64,000 nt of DNA from Proteus appendicitidis (GTDB lineage: Bacteria; Pseudomonadota; Gammaproteobacteria; Enterobacterales; Enterobacteriaceae): positions 3,632,001 to 3,696,000 of the forward strand of contig NZ_CP127389.1 in assembly GCF_030271835.1 (NCBI RefSeq), given 5' to 3'. The first letter of the stretch is position 1. Each line of letters begins with the position of its first letter. Below, piece after piece: positions 17,700 to 26,206 of this stretch. A program made the translations under genes and the position numbers. The notes below the pieces were generated by a model. The model was not told the DNA's origin. It worked only from the letters and a program-made list of their open reading frames with translations, and ran no database searches.

Positions 17700-18848
17700 T
17701 TAACTGTGTGATACACCGGCAAATGCCTGACGATACAATGTTTCTAATTGGTGTGTGTTCACGTCACGCGGATTTGTCGGCGTACAGCTATCTCGTAAAG
17801 CCTGTCCGACCATTTCCGTTAAACGGGCATAAAAGTCCGCTTCACTGACACCGGTATCGCGAATACTCTTCGGCATACCCATTTCATCTTTCAATACATT
17901 AATGGCGACGATTAAACTGGTTACCCCTTCTCTTACGGTGTTAGCCGGAAGCCCTAAGCTTTGAGCAAGATAGGCGTAACGTTTTGCTGCTTCACTATTA
18001 CAATCACCATGAAGATTGGCGTTAAAGGCGACGACATGTGTCATCAATAACGCATTTGCACGACCGTGAGGAACGTGGAATACACCGCCTAATGCGTGGG
18101 CAAGACTGTGAGTAATACCCAAAGAGGCGTTAGTAAATGCCATGCCGGCAATACAAGATGCGTTATGCATTTTTTCACGAGCCATCAAGTTGTCGCCTTG
18201 ATGGTGGCAATCAATAAGATGACCAAAAACTAACTTGACAGCTTTCTCTGCCATCGCATCAGAAAAATCAGATGCCGCTTTAGAAACATACGCTTCTAGC
18301 GCATGGCAAAGGACATCCATACCGGTATCTGCCGTAATGGCAGGTGGCACAGATTTCACCAACTCAGGATCGAGAATGGCGACATCAGGCAACATAAACT
18401 CATCAACCAAGACCAGTTTTTCACTGCGTGATTTGATCACTGAAAAAGAGGTTACTTCAGAACCCGTACCACTCGTGGTTGGGATCGCAATAAACTGTGG
18501 TTTGGTTCTGTTGCTCTCTTTACGGGTATGCCAGAGGGAGTACATAACGGCTTTCGCGGCATCAATCACTGATCCACCACCGAGTGCAATAACCAAGTCT
18601 GGATAATGAGCATCCATGATCTTCATACCACTCACGATGGCTGAAATATCTGGATCTGAAGCAACATCATCGTAAACGTGGAACTCGATACCTCGTTGCA
18701 TTAACTTGTCAGTGACTTTATTTGCAAAGCCAAACTTCACCATTGCTTTATCTGTCACCACAAATGCGCGGCGGGCAGTTAACCCAGAGAGAAAATCCAG
18801 TGCATTGGCGCCAAACTGAATTTTGGGTTTTATCAGAAACTCACTCAT
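17700..18848 (-). CDS. cutO: Iron-type alcohol dehydrogenase of the choline microcompartment
   Basis: The ATG at 18848 is preferred: an AAGGAG ribosome site formed by the last codons of the upstream vertex-protein gene lies 10 bases before it. An ATG at 18896 would add 16 residues and overlap that gene. The 382-residue product has the group III alcohol dehydrogenase pattern, with the cofactor loop ALGGGSVIDAAKAV and metal-binding histidines in CHALEAYVS, HSLAHALGG and VPHGRANA. It would reduce acetaldehyde to ethanol and regenerate NAD+ inside the shell. Confidence 0.94.
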   Translation of the reverse strand: MSEFLIKPKIQFGANALDFLSGLTARRAFVVTDKAMVKFGFANKVTDKLMQRGIEFHVYDDVASDPDISAIVSGMKIMDAHYPDLVIALGGGSVIDAAKAVMYSLWHTRKESNRTKPQFIAIPTTSGTGSEVTSFSVIKSRSEKLVLVDEFMLPDVAILDPELVKSVPPAITADTGMDVLCHALEAYVSKAASDFSDAMAEKAVKLVFGHLIDCHHQGDNLMAREKMHNASCIAGMAFTNASLGITHSLAHALGGVFHVPHGRANALLMTHVVAFNANLHGDCNSEAAKRYAYLAQSLGLPANTVREGVTSLIVAINVLKDEMGMPKSIRDTGVSEADFYARLTEMVGQALRDSCTPTNPRDVNTHQLETLYRQAFAGVSHS

Positions 18849-18855
18849 GTCGTTA

Positions 18856-19119
18856 TTACTCCTTACTGTCCCGATAAACCTTCTCCACAATGGCAACCAC
18901 TGACATCACCTTGTAACGATCTTTGTTCAGTGCAAAGTACTCTTCAGCCAACACAACATCGTTGATACCTGCACCTACACTATCCACTGCAACATACGTT
19001 TTATTTTTCAGTGGCTTAAGCTCATCATCTAAGGTGGCTATCATTAATAAATTGCTACCTTTAAGTTCTGGGCTTTTTTGTGTCGCTACTACGTGTCCGA
19101 TTACCTTTGCGAGGATCAT
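18856..19119 (-). CDS. EutN/CcmL-type microcompartment vertex protein
   Basis: This 87-residue protein has the pentamer-forming vertex fold. It opens with MILAKVIGHVVATQKSPELKG, followed by LLMIATLD and the conserved AVDSVGAGINDVVL turn. Pentamers of this family cap the twelve corners of the icosahedral shell. It lies between the aldehyde dehydrogenase and alcohol dehydrogenase genes, 26 bases after the former. The last two codons supply the ribosome site for the alcohol dehydrogenase. Confidence 0.95.
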   Translation of the reverse strand: MILAKVIGHVVATQKSPELKGSNLLMIATLDDELKPLKNKTYVAVDSVGAGINDVVLAEEYFALNKDRYKVMSVVAIVEKVYRDSKE

Positions 19120-19145
19120 GGTTTATATCGCCTTATATCAATGAG

Positions 19146-20813
19146 TTATTTACTCAGACGTCCGAGAACTTCCTTGATAATGCGTTCCACGTTTTCTTCG
19201 GTAATATCACCTTGTTCAATCACTTGTTGCGCACAAGCACTGACTGTCGTTGCATAAGGAGATGCACCAAAGCGATCATCACCTTGAGTTTGACGTTGTG
19301 CAGTGGCACATTCAGCATGAACAGGCGTTAAAGAAGGTGAACGAAAACGATCATCATCAAGAATGCTGGTCTGGTGATTTGCGCTAGAAACAGCACAAGC
19401 AGAAACAGCAGGTTGAGCAGCTTCTTGTGCTAAAGGGCAAGGTTGTTTCAACTCTTCAACAGTACGCACGCCATAACCTACTTTACGAATATTCAGTAGA
19501 TTCATTGGACCAACGTTGTCAGAGCTAGAACCGCCACCAACAGCACCGCAACCTAAAGTCAGTGCAGGCGTAATATTGGTTGTTGCACCGATACCACCTA
19601 ATGCCGCAGGGGTATTAATTAGGATACGGTTAACAGGTTTTTCTAAAGAGAACTGACGAATAACATCTTCATTTTTGGTATGAATAACTAAGGTATGACC
19701 TAAACCTTCATTAGTCAGTAACTGCACCACGCGATCGCATGCTGATTTCCAATCTTCTTCAATATACATCCCTAAGATTGGGCATAATTTTTCGCGTGAA
19801 TACGGATTTTTTGGTGAAACAGTGTCTTGTAATGCGATTAATACACGCGTATTTGCGGGTACGCTAAAACCAGCACGCTGACTTAAATAAATCGCATCTT
19901 TACCTACAACTGCTGGGTTAATTGTGCCGTTAGCACGCAGTAACATTGAAGCCACTTTTGTTGCTTCTTCGTCATTCATAAAGTAAGCACCTTGCGCTAA
20001 TAGCTCGCGGTGAACTTCGTTATAAATGCAACGTTCAACAATAATGGATTGCTCTGATGCGCAGATAACGCCGTTATCGAATGTTTTACTGGTGATGATA
20101 TCGCTCACGGCTTTTTTGATATCGGCACTGCGTTCGATAAAAGCAGGGCCATTACCTGGACCACCACTGATGGTTGGTGTACCTGATGCATAAGCTGCAC
20201 GCACCATACCTTCGCCGCCAGTTGCTAAAATCAATGACACATCTTTGCTGTGCATTAATTCTTTTGTCGCTTCCAGTGTCAGTAATGTCACACCATCAAC
20301 AATACCGGCTGGCGCACCAGCTTCTAGTGCCGCTTTTTTAACAATTTCTAACGCACGGAAACTACACTGTTTTGCATTTGGATGCGGAGAGAAAATAATC
20401 GCATTACCTGCTTTCAGTGCAATTAGGGTTTTATAGATAATGGTTGATGTTGGGTTAGTTGAAGGAACTAACGCAGTGATAACTCCTAAAGGCACGCCAA
20501 CATCCATGACTTTTTTTACTTTATCGTCATTGATAATGCCAACGGTCTTCATGTCTTTCATATGTTCATACACACGCAATGACGCGAAGGTATTTTTCAG
20601 AACTTTATCTTCCCACTTACCAAAGCCTGTCTCTTCGTTTGCCATTTTTGCCAGCTCTTCTGCGTGACGAGCGGCTTCAAATGCAATGTGTTTTACAATA
20701 CTGTCGATTTTTTCCTGCGAAAATTTAGCATAAACAAGTTGTGCATTTTTCGCGTTACGAACTAGCTCACGAGCCAGTTGTCTGGATTGCAAATCTTTAT
20801 CTAATGCAACCAT
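19146..20813 (-). CDS. cutF: CoA-acylating acetaldehyde dehydrogenase with DDRF-repeat linker and C-terminal targeting helix
   Basis: A GGGGA ribosome site precedes the ATG at 20813, which is preferred to the ATG at 20825 (numbering below is from 20825). The catalytic domain (about 10-460) is of the PduP/EutE type, with Cys255 in DNGVICASEQS and the glycine loop ATGGEGMV. It makes acetyl-CoA from the acetaldehyde released by the lyase. After residue 460 comes a ~75-residue linker absent from standard PduP. It carries two similar units, LDDDRFRSPSL (489-499) and QGDDRFGASPY (514-524). The last 25 residues (EENVERIIKEVLGRLSK) form an amphipathic helix like an encapsulation peptide. Confidence 0.94.
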   Translation of the reverse strand: MVALDKDLQSRQLARELVRNAKNAQLVYAKFSQEKIDSIVKHIAFEAARHAEELAKMANEETGFGKWEDKVLKNTFASLRVYEHMKDMKTVGIINDDKVKKVMDVGVPLGVITALVPSTNPTSTIIYKTLIALKAGNAIIFSPHPNAKQCSFRALEIVKKAALEAGAPAGIVDGVTLLTLEATKELMHSKDVSLILATGGEGMVRAAYASGTPTISGGPGNGPAFIERSADIKKAVSDIITSKTFDNGVICASEQSIIVERCIYNEVHRELLAQGAYFMNDEEATKVASMLLRANGTINPAVVGKDAIYLSQRAGFSVPANTRVLIALQDTVSPKNPYSREKLCPILGMYIEEDWKSACDRVVQLLTNEGLGHTLVIHTKNEDVIRQFSLEKPVNRILINTPAALGGIGATTNITPALTLGCGAVGGGSSSDNVGPMNLLNIRKVGYGVRTVEELKQPCPLAQEAAQPAVSACAVSSANHQTSILDDDRFRSPSLTPVHAECATAQRQTQGDDRFGASPYATTVSACAQQVIEQGDITEENVERIIKEVLGRLSK

Positions 20814-20886
20814 GTCTTCCCCCATACAGGAGTTAAAAAATTTAGCTGAATAACTTATTTCTTTGCTTTACAGCACGCCTGAATAA

Positions 20887-21165
20887 TCAGGCTTTGTGCT
20901 GTTGTGCGATTTTCTCGATATCGTTATGCGGTCTTGCAATAACACGAGAAGTCACCACGGTGCCGATACGTTTTGCCGCTTCAACACCTGACTCAACCGC
21001 TGCATTGACTGCACCGACATCGCCTTTCACCATGGCTGTCACTAAACCTGAACCGACGTTTTCATAACCAATCAGTTCAACATTGGCTGCTTTACACATT
21101 GCATCTGCAGCTTCAATGCAAGCGACAAGACCTTTGGTTTCAACTAGACCTAGTGCTTCTTTCAT
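20887..21165 (-). CDS. BMC-domain hexameric shell protein
   Basis: A single BMC domain of 92 residues, PduA/EutM type ([21 protein letters not shown], then the [21 protein letters not shown] block). It differs from the two copies upstream mainly in the last 30 residues ([25 protein letters not shown]). Hexamers tile the shell facets, and the central pore is probably the route for choline and ethanol. The gene is separated from the next copy by 14 bases. Three almost identical copies in tandem imply recent duplication or gene conversion. Confidence 0.96.
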   Translation of the reverse strand: MKEALGLVETKGLVACIEAADAMCKAANVELIGYENVGSGLVTAMVKGDVGAVNAAVESGVEAAKRIGTVVTSRVIARPHNDIEKIAQQHKA

Positions 21166-21179
21166 ATTTATTTCCTTCG

Positions 21180-21464
21180 TTATTCAGTCACTTTGTACTG
21201 GGCAACGATTTTTTGAATATCGTTATGTGGACGAGCGATGACTAATGAAGTCACAACAGTACCAACACGTTGAGCCGCTTCTAAGCCAGATTCGACAGCG
21301 GCTTTAACGGCACCAACATCGCCTTTCACCATTGCTGTGACTAAACCTGAACCCACATTTTCGTAGCCGATTAACTCAACATTGGCCGCTTTACACATCG
21401 CGTCTGCTGCTTCAATACAAGCAACCAGCCCTTGAGTTTCAATAAGTCCTAATGCATCACCCAT
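21180..21464 (-). CDS. BMC-domain hexameric shell protein
   Basis: A 94-residue single BMC domain, nearly identical to its neighbours in residues 10-70 ([20 protein letters not shown] and the [17 protein letters not shown] block). It ends with [13 protein letters not shown]. It is the second gene of the operon, 20 bases after the first, with its own strong ribosome site. In choline microcompartments, such hexamers (Cmc proteins) co-assemble in the facets. I cannot tell which of the named Cmc proteins each copy is. Confidence 0.96.
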   Translation of the reverse strand: MGDALGLIETQGLVACIEAADAMCKAANVELIGYENVGSGLVTAMVKGDVGAVKAAVESGLEAAQRVGTVVTSLVIARPHNDIQKIVAQYKVTE

Positions 21465-21484
21465 ACGTTCTCCTAAGACAAAAA

Positions 21485-21763
21485 CTATGCCTTGTGTTTG
21501 ATAACAATCTTGTTGATGTCATTGTGAGGACGAGCAATCACGAGCGATGTAACAACTTCACCCACGCGTTGTGCTGACTCCACACCTGAATCCACTGCAG
21601 CTTTCACTGCGCCTACGTCGCCTTTCACCATCGCAGTCACGAGACCTGAACCCACATTTTCATAGCCAATAAGTTCAACGTTCGCGGCTTTACACATAGC
21701 GTCAGCGGCTTCAATACATGCCACCAGACCCTTGGTTTCGATCAGACCTAATGCATCACCCAT
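21485..21763 (-). CDS. BMC-domain hexameric shell protein (first gene of the choline operon)
   Basis: The ATG at 21763 is preferred: GGAGG lies 8 bases upstream and the 92-residue product then aligns end to end with its two paralogues. An ATG at 21808 would add a 15-residue extension ([14 protein letters not shown]) unlike any shell protein. It has a single BMC domain with the same [24 protein letters not shown] core as the two following genes. The untranslated leader and promoter of the whole microcompartment operon must lie upstream, in 21764-22410. Confidence 0.95.
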   Translation of the reverse strand: MGDALGLIETKGLVACIEAADAMCKAANVELIGYENVGSGLVTAMVKGDVGAVKAAVDSGVESAQRVGEVVTSLVIARPHNDINKIVIKHKA

Positions 21764-22410
21764 TTTCATTTCCTCCGAGAAGCCGTTTAACGGTTTACGT
21801 TTGCCCATTGTGTCTGCGTGGTGATTTTTTAAACGCAGACGTTGGTTTCAAAATCACTATAGCGCGCAAAAAACAAAACAAAATATAAATCCATGATATG
21901 AGCATATATAGAATTTAGTTCTGATATTTAGTGTTTTTTATTTCTCTATTTATGTGTCTATGCTGTTAATTTGTTTTTTTCATCGTTATAAATTTATTTA
22001 TTTTCATAAAAAACAGATGAAAAAATAGACAAATTAACTTTGTTAGAAGGATGTTGAAAAGGTGAAAAAAGGCAGTACATATCGACGAGAAAGATGTGCG
22101 GAATATCACTGATATTTCAATGTGAGATCAATAATTGAAAAAGGCTAAATCGAGTCTATATACAAATCGTGCTATTTTTTTATTGATAACGTCTTTATCA
22201 AATTTAAACCTTCACTACTGTGTATAAAAATCTGTGTATAAAAAGCGGTGTATATAAAACTGTCTATATAACATAACGGTAAGTACTCTTTGCTATATAA
22301 AGTCATGCAAACAATCCGTTCCAATAGCGCAATAGGCTAAAGAGCGAATATCAGGAATAGATGAGAAGAAAAGGACGATTAATTAGATGGGATATATTGA
22401 GTTTTAGAGA
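21764..22410. other. Regulatory gap upstream of the choline microcompartment operon
   Basis: About 650 bases without a plausible gene, strongly AT-rich. It holds the promoter of the minus-strand shell operon. Visible structure includes four 14-bp tandem repeats (22219-22274, listed separately). An inverted repeat, TTTCAAT at 22115-22121 and ATTGAAA at 22134-22140, encloses a TGTGAGATCA element that is a CRP-like half site at best. Further copies of the repeat core are GTCTATATAC at 22154 and TGCTATATAA at 22291. No convincing -35/-10 pair could be fixed by eye. Confidence 0.6.
22219..22274. repeat. Four 14-bp tandem repeats upstream of the choline operon
   Basis: Copies start at 22219, 22233, 22247 and 22261, exactly 14 bases apart. 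They read TGTGTATAAAAATC, TGTGTATAAAAAGC, GGTGTATATAAAAC and TGTCTATATAACAT. The shared core is TGTNTATAWAA. Degeneration increases from left to right. The array lies about 460 bases upstream of the first shell gene and could be a stacked regulator-binding site. Confidence 0.85.
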
Positions 22411-22411
22411 A

Positions 22412-22441
22412 ATAAAAAGGTGACTATATCGAGGTCACCTT
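22412..22441 (-). terminator. Terminator of the TetR/MarT/FidL-like operon
   Basis: The stem AAGGTGAC (22417-22424) / GTCACCTT (22434-22441) with a 9-base loop is followed on the minus strand by TTTTATTTC. It lies about 30 bases after the FidL-like stop codon. Confidence 0.85.
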
Positions 22442-22470
22442 GCAAAAATAAGATCAGACAATCAGGGCAA

Positions 22471-22989
22471 TTAATCGAATTTACTCCCCGGCTTTAAGGT
22501 ACAAATATAGAGTGGTGAATTAAGCGAACTTAATAGCAATGTTTTCTCATTTAGCTTCTGTGCATTAATAAATAACCCATCATGACTGTCTGACATTTCA
22601 CGCATAAAATAGTCAAAAATTACATCAGGAGATTCATCAATTGATGATGCGCTCGCATCCCATTGGCTAACAAAATAGTGACGTTCTGTCGGTGAAACAC
22701 GCTTGGTTGTATAATCAAATTTTACATAGCGTTGTAAATATAACCATCCTGCTTTTGAAGTGGTATAACCTTCAACAACAATCGACCCTTTACCATTAGC
22801 ACCAAATGAAAAATGAATATTACCATTTACATTTTCATCTTCCATATTTTCAAAACGCATAATGCCTTTGGTTGAACAAACCATGACACCTTCATTTTTA
22901 ATGGTTAATAATCGTGTTGCAGCATAAGTGGCGACCAAGATAAAAATCAGGGCCGATAAAAAACATAAAAGTTTCCCTGAGATTTTCAT
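22471..22989 (-). CDS. FidL-like inner-membrane protein
   Basis: The start at 22989 is preferred because its ATG overlaps the TAA of the upstream regulator (TAATG). The 172-residue product has one N-terminal membrane helix (LLCFLSALIFILVATYAATRLL) and an extracytoplasmic domain of beta character (VMVCSTKGIMRFENM, then GKGSIVVEGYTTS). A small membrane protein directly after a ToxR-like regulator matches the marT-fidL pair of Salmonella SPI-3. By analogy with ToxR-ToxS it may act as a periplasmic partner of the regulator. Its molecular function is not known. Confidence 0.72.
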   Translation of the reverse strand: MKISGKLLCFLSALIFILVATYAATRLLTIKNEGVMVCSTKGIMRFENMEDENVNGNIHFSFGANGKGSIVVEGYTTSKAGWLYLQRYVKFDYTTKRVSPTERHYFVSQWDASASSIDESPDVIFDYFMREMSDSHDGLFINAQKLNEKTLLLSSLNSPLYICTLKPGSKFD

Positions 22990-23849
22990 TAGTATTTCCA
23001 AGAATAGTAAAAGTAATTGTCACAATAACTAAATGGGTTATCTTCGTTCTTAGCACAGTGCGCTAAAAATACACGTCCCAATCCATTTGTTTGTAATTTA
23101 TCACCATAAAAGAAAACAAATCGCTCACCTTTCACGCACTGTAAATTAAGTTTCTTTCTTACCGCATCAAAATTGCGAACATAATTATCACTGACTACTG
23201 AATTAATCATGGCTTCATTAGAAAGTAACTCACAATCATTATGTGTTAATGGTGTCAGTGAAATTGGCTTTGATTGATATTGATTAAAAAAGATGATCAC
23301 CGCAAGAAATACCGCACCTAATAAAAAACCGATGCTGGCTAAATACCAACAAATTTCGGGTTTCTGTGTTTTTTGTGGTGCTTCTTCTTGTGTAGGCTCT
23401 AAAGATGTTTGCGTTTGTATTAAAGATAAAGGTGTTGTTGTTTCAACCGCTATTTGATTTTCATCTTTAACTAAAATAGGCGCTTCTTCATCTGGTTGAG
23501 TTGAAGGTAATAACGTTGAATCATCAATCAGTTCAACTGAGATATCGGGATTAAACTCTAACCGCCCTTTCGCAATGGTAACAATGATATTTTCAATGCC
23601 ATAATGGCGAAATGTTTTTCGTAATAAACTCAAATATTGGTTTAAATTACTGTTTGATGAAACTAATCCATTATCATCCCAAACACGTTTTAATACTTCA
23701 TCACGATTAACAACGCCGGGATGCTGAATAAAATAAAAGAGTAACGCATTTGCGGTAATAGAAAGATGTGTATCAACACTCTCTTTTTCTAACGATATCG
23801 CGCCATCCGTTGCGTCGTAATAAATTAAGGCATTTATTTTGTATTTCAT
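22989..23849 (-). CDS. Membrane-anchored ToxR/CadC-type transcription regulator (MarT-like)
   Basis: The ATG at 23849 (GAGGG four bases before it) fits better than one at 23864, which adds five residues and has almost no ribosome-site spacing. Numbering from 23864, residues 6-110 form an OmpR-type winged helix used by ToxR/CadC proteins (SITANALLFYFIQHPGVVNRDEVL, VWDDNGLVSSNSNLNQYLSLLRK). A Pro/Thr/Glu-rich linker, one membrane helix at about 171-194 and a short periplasmic domain follow. The protein would bind DNA while embedded in the membrane. It is co-transcribed with the TetR gene upstream and the FidL-like gene downstream. Its targets are unknown, but the fimbrial and microcompartment promoters are nearby candidates. 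Confidence 0.8.
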   Translation of the reverse strand: MKYKINALIYYDATDGAISLEKESVDTHLSITANALLFYFIQHPGVVNRDEVLKRVWDDNGLVSSNSNLNQYLSLLRKTFRHYGIENIIVTIAKGRLEFNPDISVELIDDSTLLPSTQPDEEAPILVKDENQIAVETTTPLSLIQTQTSLEPTQEEAPQKTQKPEICWYLASIGFLLGAVFLAVIIFFNQYQSKPISLTPLTHNDCELLSNEAMINSVVSDNYVRNFDAVRKKLNLQCVKGERFVFFYGDKLQTNGLGRVFLAHCAKNEDNPFSYCDNYFYYSWKY

Positions 23850-23875
23850 TGTGCCCTCATTCATCCTGATTAAAA

Positions 23876-24463
23876 TTACTGATTTGCTGTGTTTGCCATA
23901 TAGTCAAATGTCATCTCAGATAATCTTTCAACTAATGCGCTACGCTCTTCTTGTGAAATCGTAGGGCCTTCGGTTAATTCCGATAACCAAAGACCATCTG
24001 CAGCATAACGAATTAACGTACCTAAATAACTATTATCGAGTTTATCGCCTTTGGCTAAATGCTCTAACATCCAATCACGCCAACATTTACGCATAATAGG
24101 TTCATTTGGCATGGCTAAAGAAAGTATCGCTAATTGGCGACTTTCATCTGACTGCTTCAAATTAGAAATATAGGTTAAATAGGCGCGAGAAAAACGACCG
24201 GCTTCGATAGGATCATTCTCCATAATTACCGCAATACGGCTATCCATAATACCTAATAAACGTTTAAAAACCGCATGCACTAATTCTAGTTTTCCCGGGA
24301 AATGATGAAGTAATCCACCTTTACTCACACCCGCTTCTTTTGCCACGGCATTTAAAGATAGAGACGCTATCCCTTCATTAGCCACAATAACACTTGCCGC
24401 TTCCAATAATTGTTCTTGAACTCGGATAGGGTCTTTTTTTCTGTGATGCGCAGTTGTATTCAT
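23876..24463 (-). CDS. TetR-family transcriptional regulator
   Basis: This 195-residue protein has an N-terminal TetR helix-turn-helix (EAASVIVANEGIASLSLNAVAKEAGVSKGGLLHHFPGK) and a helical ligand-binding domain of the TetR_C type. The SKGGLLHHF recognition helix resembles that of QacR-like and efflux-linked repressors. An 18-bp perfect operator palindrome lies 10 bases before the start codon, so the gene is probably autorepressed. No recognisable ribosome site is seen, so the transcript may be nearly leaderless. It is followed closely by the MarT-like gene. No divergent target gene lies beside it. Confidence 0.92.
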   Translation of the reverse strand: MNTTAHHRKKDPIRVQEQLLEAASVIVANEGIASLSLNAVAKEAGVSKGGLLHHFPGKLELVHAVFKRLLGIMDSRIAVIMENDPIEAGRFSRAYLTYISNLKQSDESRQLAILSLAMPNEPIMRKCWRDWMLEHLAKGDKLDNSYLGTLIRYAADGLWLSELTEGPTISQEERSALVERLSEMTFDYMANTANQ

Positions 24464-24473
24464 GCATAGGATG

Positions 24474-24491
24474 ATACCGACCAGTCGGTAT
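24474..24491. promoter_or_regulatory. TetR-type operator upstream of the regulator operon
   Basis: The perfect inverted repeat ATACCGAC-CA-GTCGGTAT (8-bp arms, 2-bp centre) is of the ACCGACnnGTCGGT class bound by many TetR repressors. It lies 10 bases from the start codon, where a bound repressor would block the promoter. Confidence 0.88.
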
Positions 24492-24878
24492 GTTCCTTAT
24501 TGATCAAAATCAATCCCTTTTGGACTCGTACTTATTATATGTAAATAATGCCGTTGACTTCACATTCCTTTATTTCTTCAATTAAATTATTTTTAAAAAA
24601 ATAAAATAAATAAACAAATATTGATTTAAATATTGCAATCACTTAAGTCAAAAAAATAACATTTGATAATAATCAAAAAAGCCTGATTGATTAAAAATCG
24701 TAATTTGTTTTTTATCAAAATAGTTATTTTTCTATTTACTGCTGAATTTATACTCTCTATTTTTGTGACATTAATATAATTATATAAATTATATTTATTA
24801 ATTTTATTTAAATAAAAAAACACATCGTCTTTATGTATTAAGTACTAAATTTCACTTATTATCAAAAAATGAAATAGA
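24492..24878. other. AT-rich intergenic region without recognisable gene
   Basis: About 390 bases, more than 80 percent A+T, rich in short A/T runs. The upstream part of the TetR promoter must lie at its left edge. A 65-codon minus-strand frame here has Asn/Ile/Lys-only composition and no ribosome site, so it is not called. Confidence 0.6.
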
Positions 24879-24915
24879 TAAAGCCACCGTCTTTATATTA
24901 AAGAAGGTGGCTTAT
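24879..24915 (-). terminator. Terminator of metY
   Basis: The hairpin AAGCCACC (24881-24888) / GGTGGCTT (24906-24913), extended inwards by TCTTT/AAAGA with one mismatch, lies 16 bases after the metY stop codon. The following minus-strand T stretch is short and interrupted. Confidence 0.7.
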
Positions 24916-24931
24916 TAACCAATAAAAGTAA

Positions 24932-26206
24932 TTAAAGGCTGGCTTTTAATGCTTGCTCTAAATCGGCAAGAATGTCATCGATATGTTCAATACCAATAGA
25001 TAAACGAATTAAATCGCGTGAAACGCCTGCACGCTCTAACTCTTCATCATTTAATTGGCGATGTGTGGTTGATGCGGGATGACATGCTAATGATTTTGCA
25101 TCACCAATATTCACGAGGCGAACAATAAGTTGCAATGCATCGATAAATTTTGCACCCGCTTCAGCGCCCCCTTTAATACCAAAAGAGAGAATACCCGCAG
25201 GTTTACCTGACATATAACGTACCGCTAAAGCATGCTCAGGATGATTGCTTAATCCCGCATATTTAACCCATGCAACTTGAGGATGATTTTGCAGATATTC
25301 TGCTACTTTCTGTGCATTTTCAGTGTGGCGATCCATACGCAACGCCAGCGTTTCTAGCCCTTGTAGAATTAAAAAAGCATTAAATGGTGATAATGCAGCA
25401 CCAGTTCCACGCAACGGTGCAACACGACATCTTGCTATATAAGCAGCCACACCAAAGTGCTCAACATAATTTACTCCATGATAAGAAACATCAGGTGTAT
25501 TTAATATTTCAAAACGATCTTTATGCTCGGCCCAAGGGAACTTACCAGAATCCACAACAATGCCGCCAATCGAATTACCGTGACCACCAATATATTTAGT
25601 TAAAGAGTGGATAATAATATCTGCGCCATGTTCAAAAGGACGACATAAATAAGGTGTTGCAACCGTATTATCAACAATCAAAGGCACACCATGGCGATGA
25701 GCAACATCAGCTAATGCTTGAATATCGACAATATTTCCGCTTGGGTTGGTGATAGTTTCACAAAATACCGCTTTTGTTTTGTCATCAATTAACGCTTCAA
25801 GAGCCGCAATATCATCATGGGGAGCAAAACGTGCTTCAATACCAATACGCGGAAACGTGTGTGCCATTAAGTTATAAGTACCGCCATAAAGCTTAGCGAC
25901 GGAAACGATATTATCACCTACTTGCGCAATAGTTTGAATTGCATAAGTAATAGCAGCCATACCCGATGCGACGGCAACAGAGGCTATTCCCCCTTCTAAT
26001 GCCGCAACCCTTTTTTCTAATACGTCATTGGTTGGGTTCATTATGCGGGTATAGATATTGCCGGGTACTTTTAAGTCAAAGAGATCGGCACCATGTTGCG
26101 TATCATCAAATGCATAAGATGTGGTTTGGTAAATAGGTACAGCTACTGCTTTTGTAGTTGGATCAGGTGAATAACCGGCGTGAACAGAAAGTGTCTCAAG
26201 TTTCAT
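24932..26206 (-). CDS. metY: O-acetylhomoserine sulfhydrylase (PLP-dependent)
   Basis: The ATG at 26206 follows AAGGGA by about 6 bases and gives the usual N-terminus (MKLETLSVHAGYSPDPTTKAV). A further ATG at 26227 would only add seven residues. The 424-residue protein is a Cys/Met-metabolism PLP enzyme with the lysine motif HSLTKYIGGHGNSIGG and the cofactor-binding SGMAAITYAI segment. Length and the long C-terminal block match MetY, which makes homocysteine from O-acetylhomoserine and sulfide, rather than MetB/MetC. It stands alone, with its own terminator. No MetJ box was recognised upstream. Confidence 0.92.
   Translation of the reverse strand: MKLETLSVHAGYSPDPTTKAVAVPIYQTTSYAFDDTQHGADLFDLKVPGNIYTRIMNPTNDVLEKRVAALEGGIASVAVASGMAAITYAIQTIAQVGDNIVSVAKLYGGTYNLMAHTFPRIGIEARFAPHDDIAALEALIDDKTKAVFCETITNPSGNIVDIQALADVAHRHGVPLIVDNTVATPYLCRPFEHGADIIIHSLTKYIGGHGNSIGGIVVDSGKFPWAEHKDRFEILNTPDVSYHGVNYVEHFGVAAYIARCRVAPLRGTGAALSPFNAFLILQGLETLALRMDRHTENAQKVAEYLQNHPQVAWVKYAGLSNHPEHALAVRYMSGKPAGILSFGIKGGAEAGAKFIDALQLIVRLVNIGDAKSLACHPASTTHRQLNDEELERAGVSRDLIRLSIGIEHIDDILADLEQALKASL

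Noticed and set aside
22115..22140. CRP-type site upstream of the choline operon
   Set aside because: Only the left TGTGA half is present. The surrounding TTTCAAT/ATTGAAA arms do not supply a TCACA half.
24626..24823. 65-codon minus-strand frame in the TetR-metY gap
   Set aside because: Composition is only Asn, Ile, Lys, Tyr and Leu as expected from A/T-rich noise, with no ribosome site.
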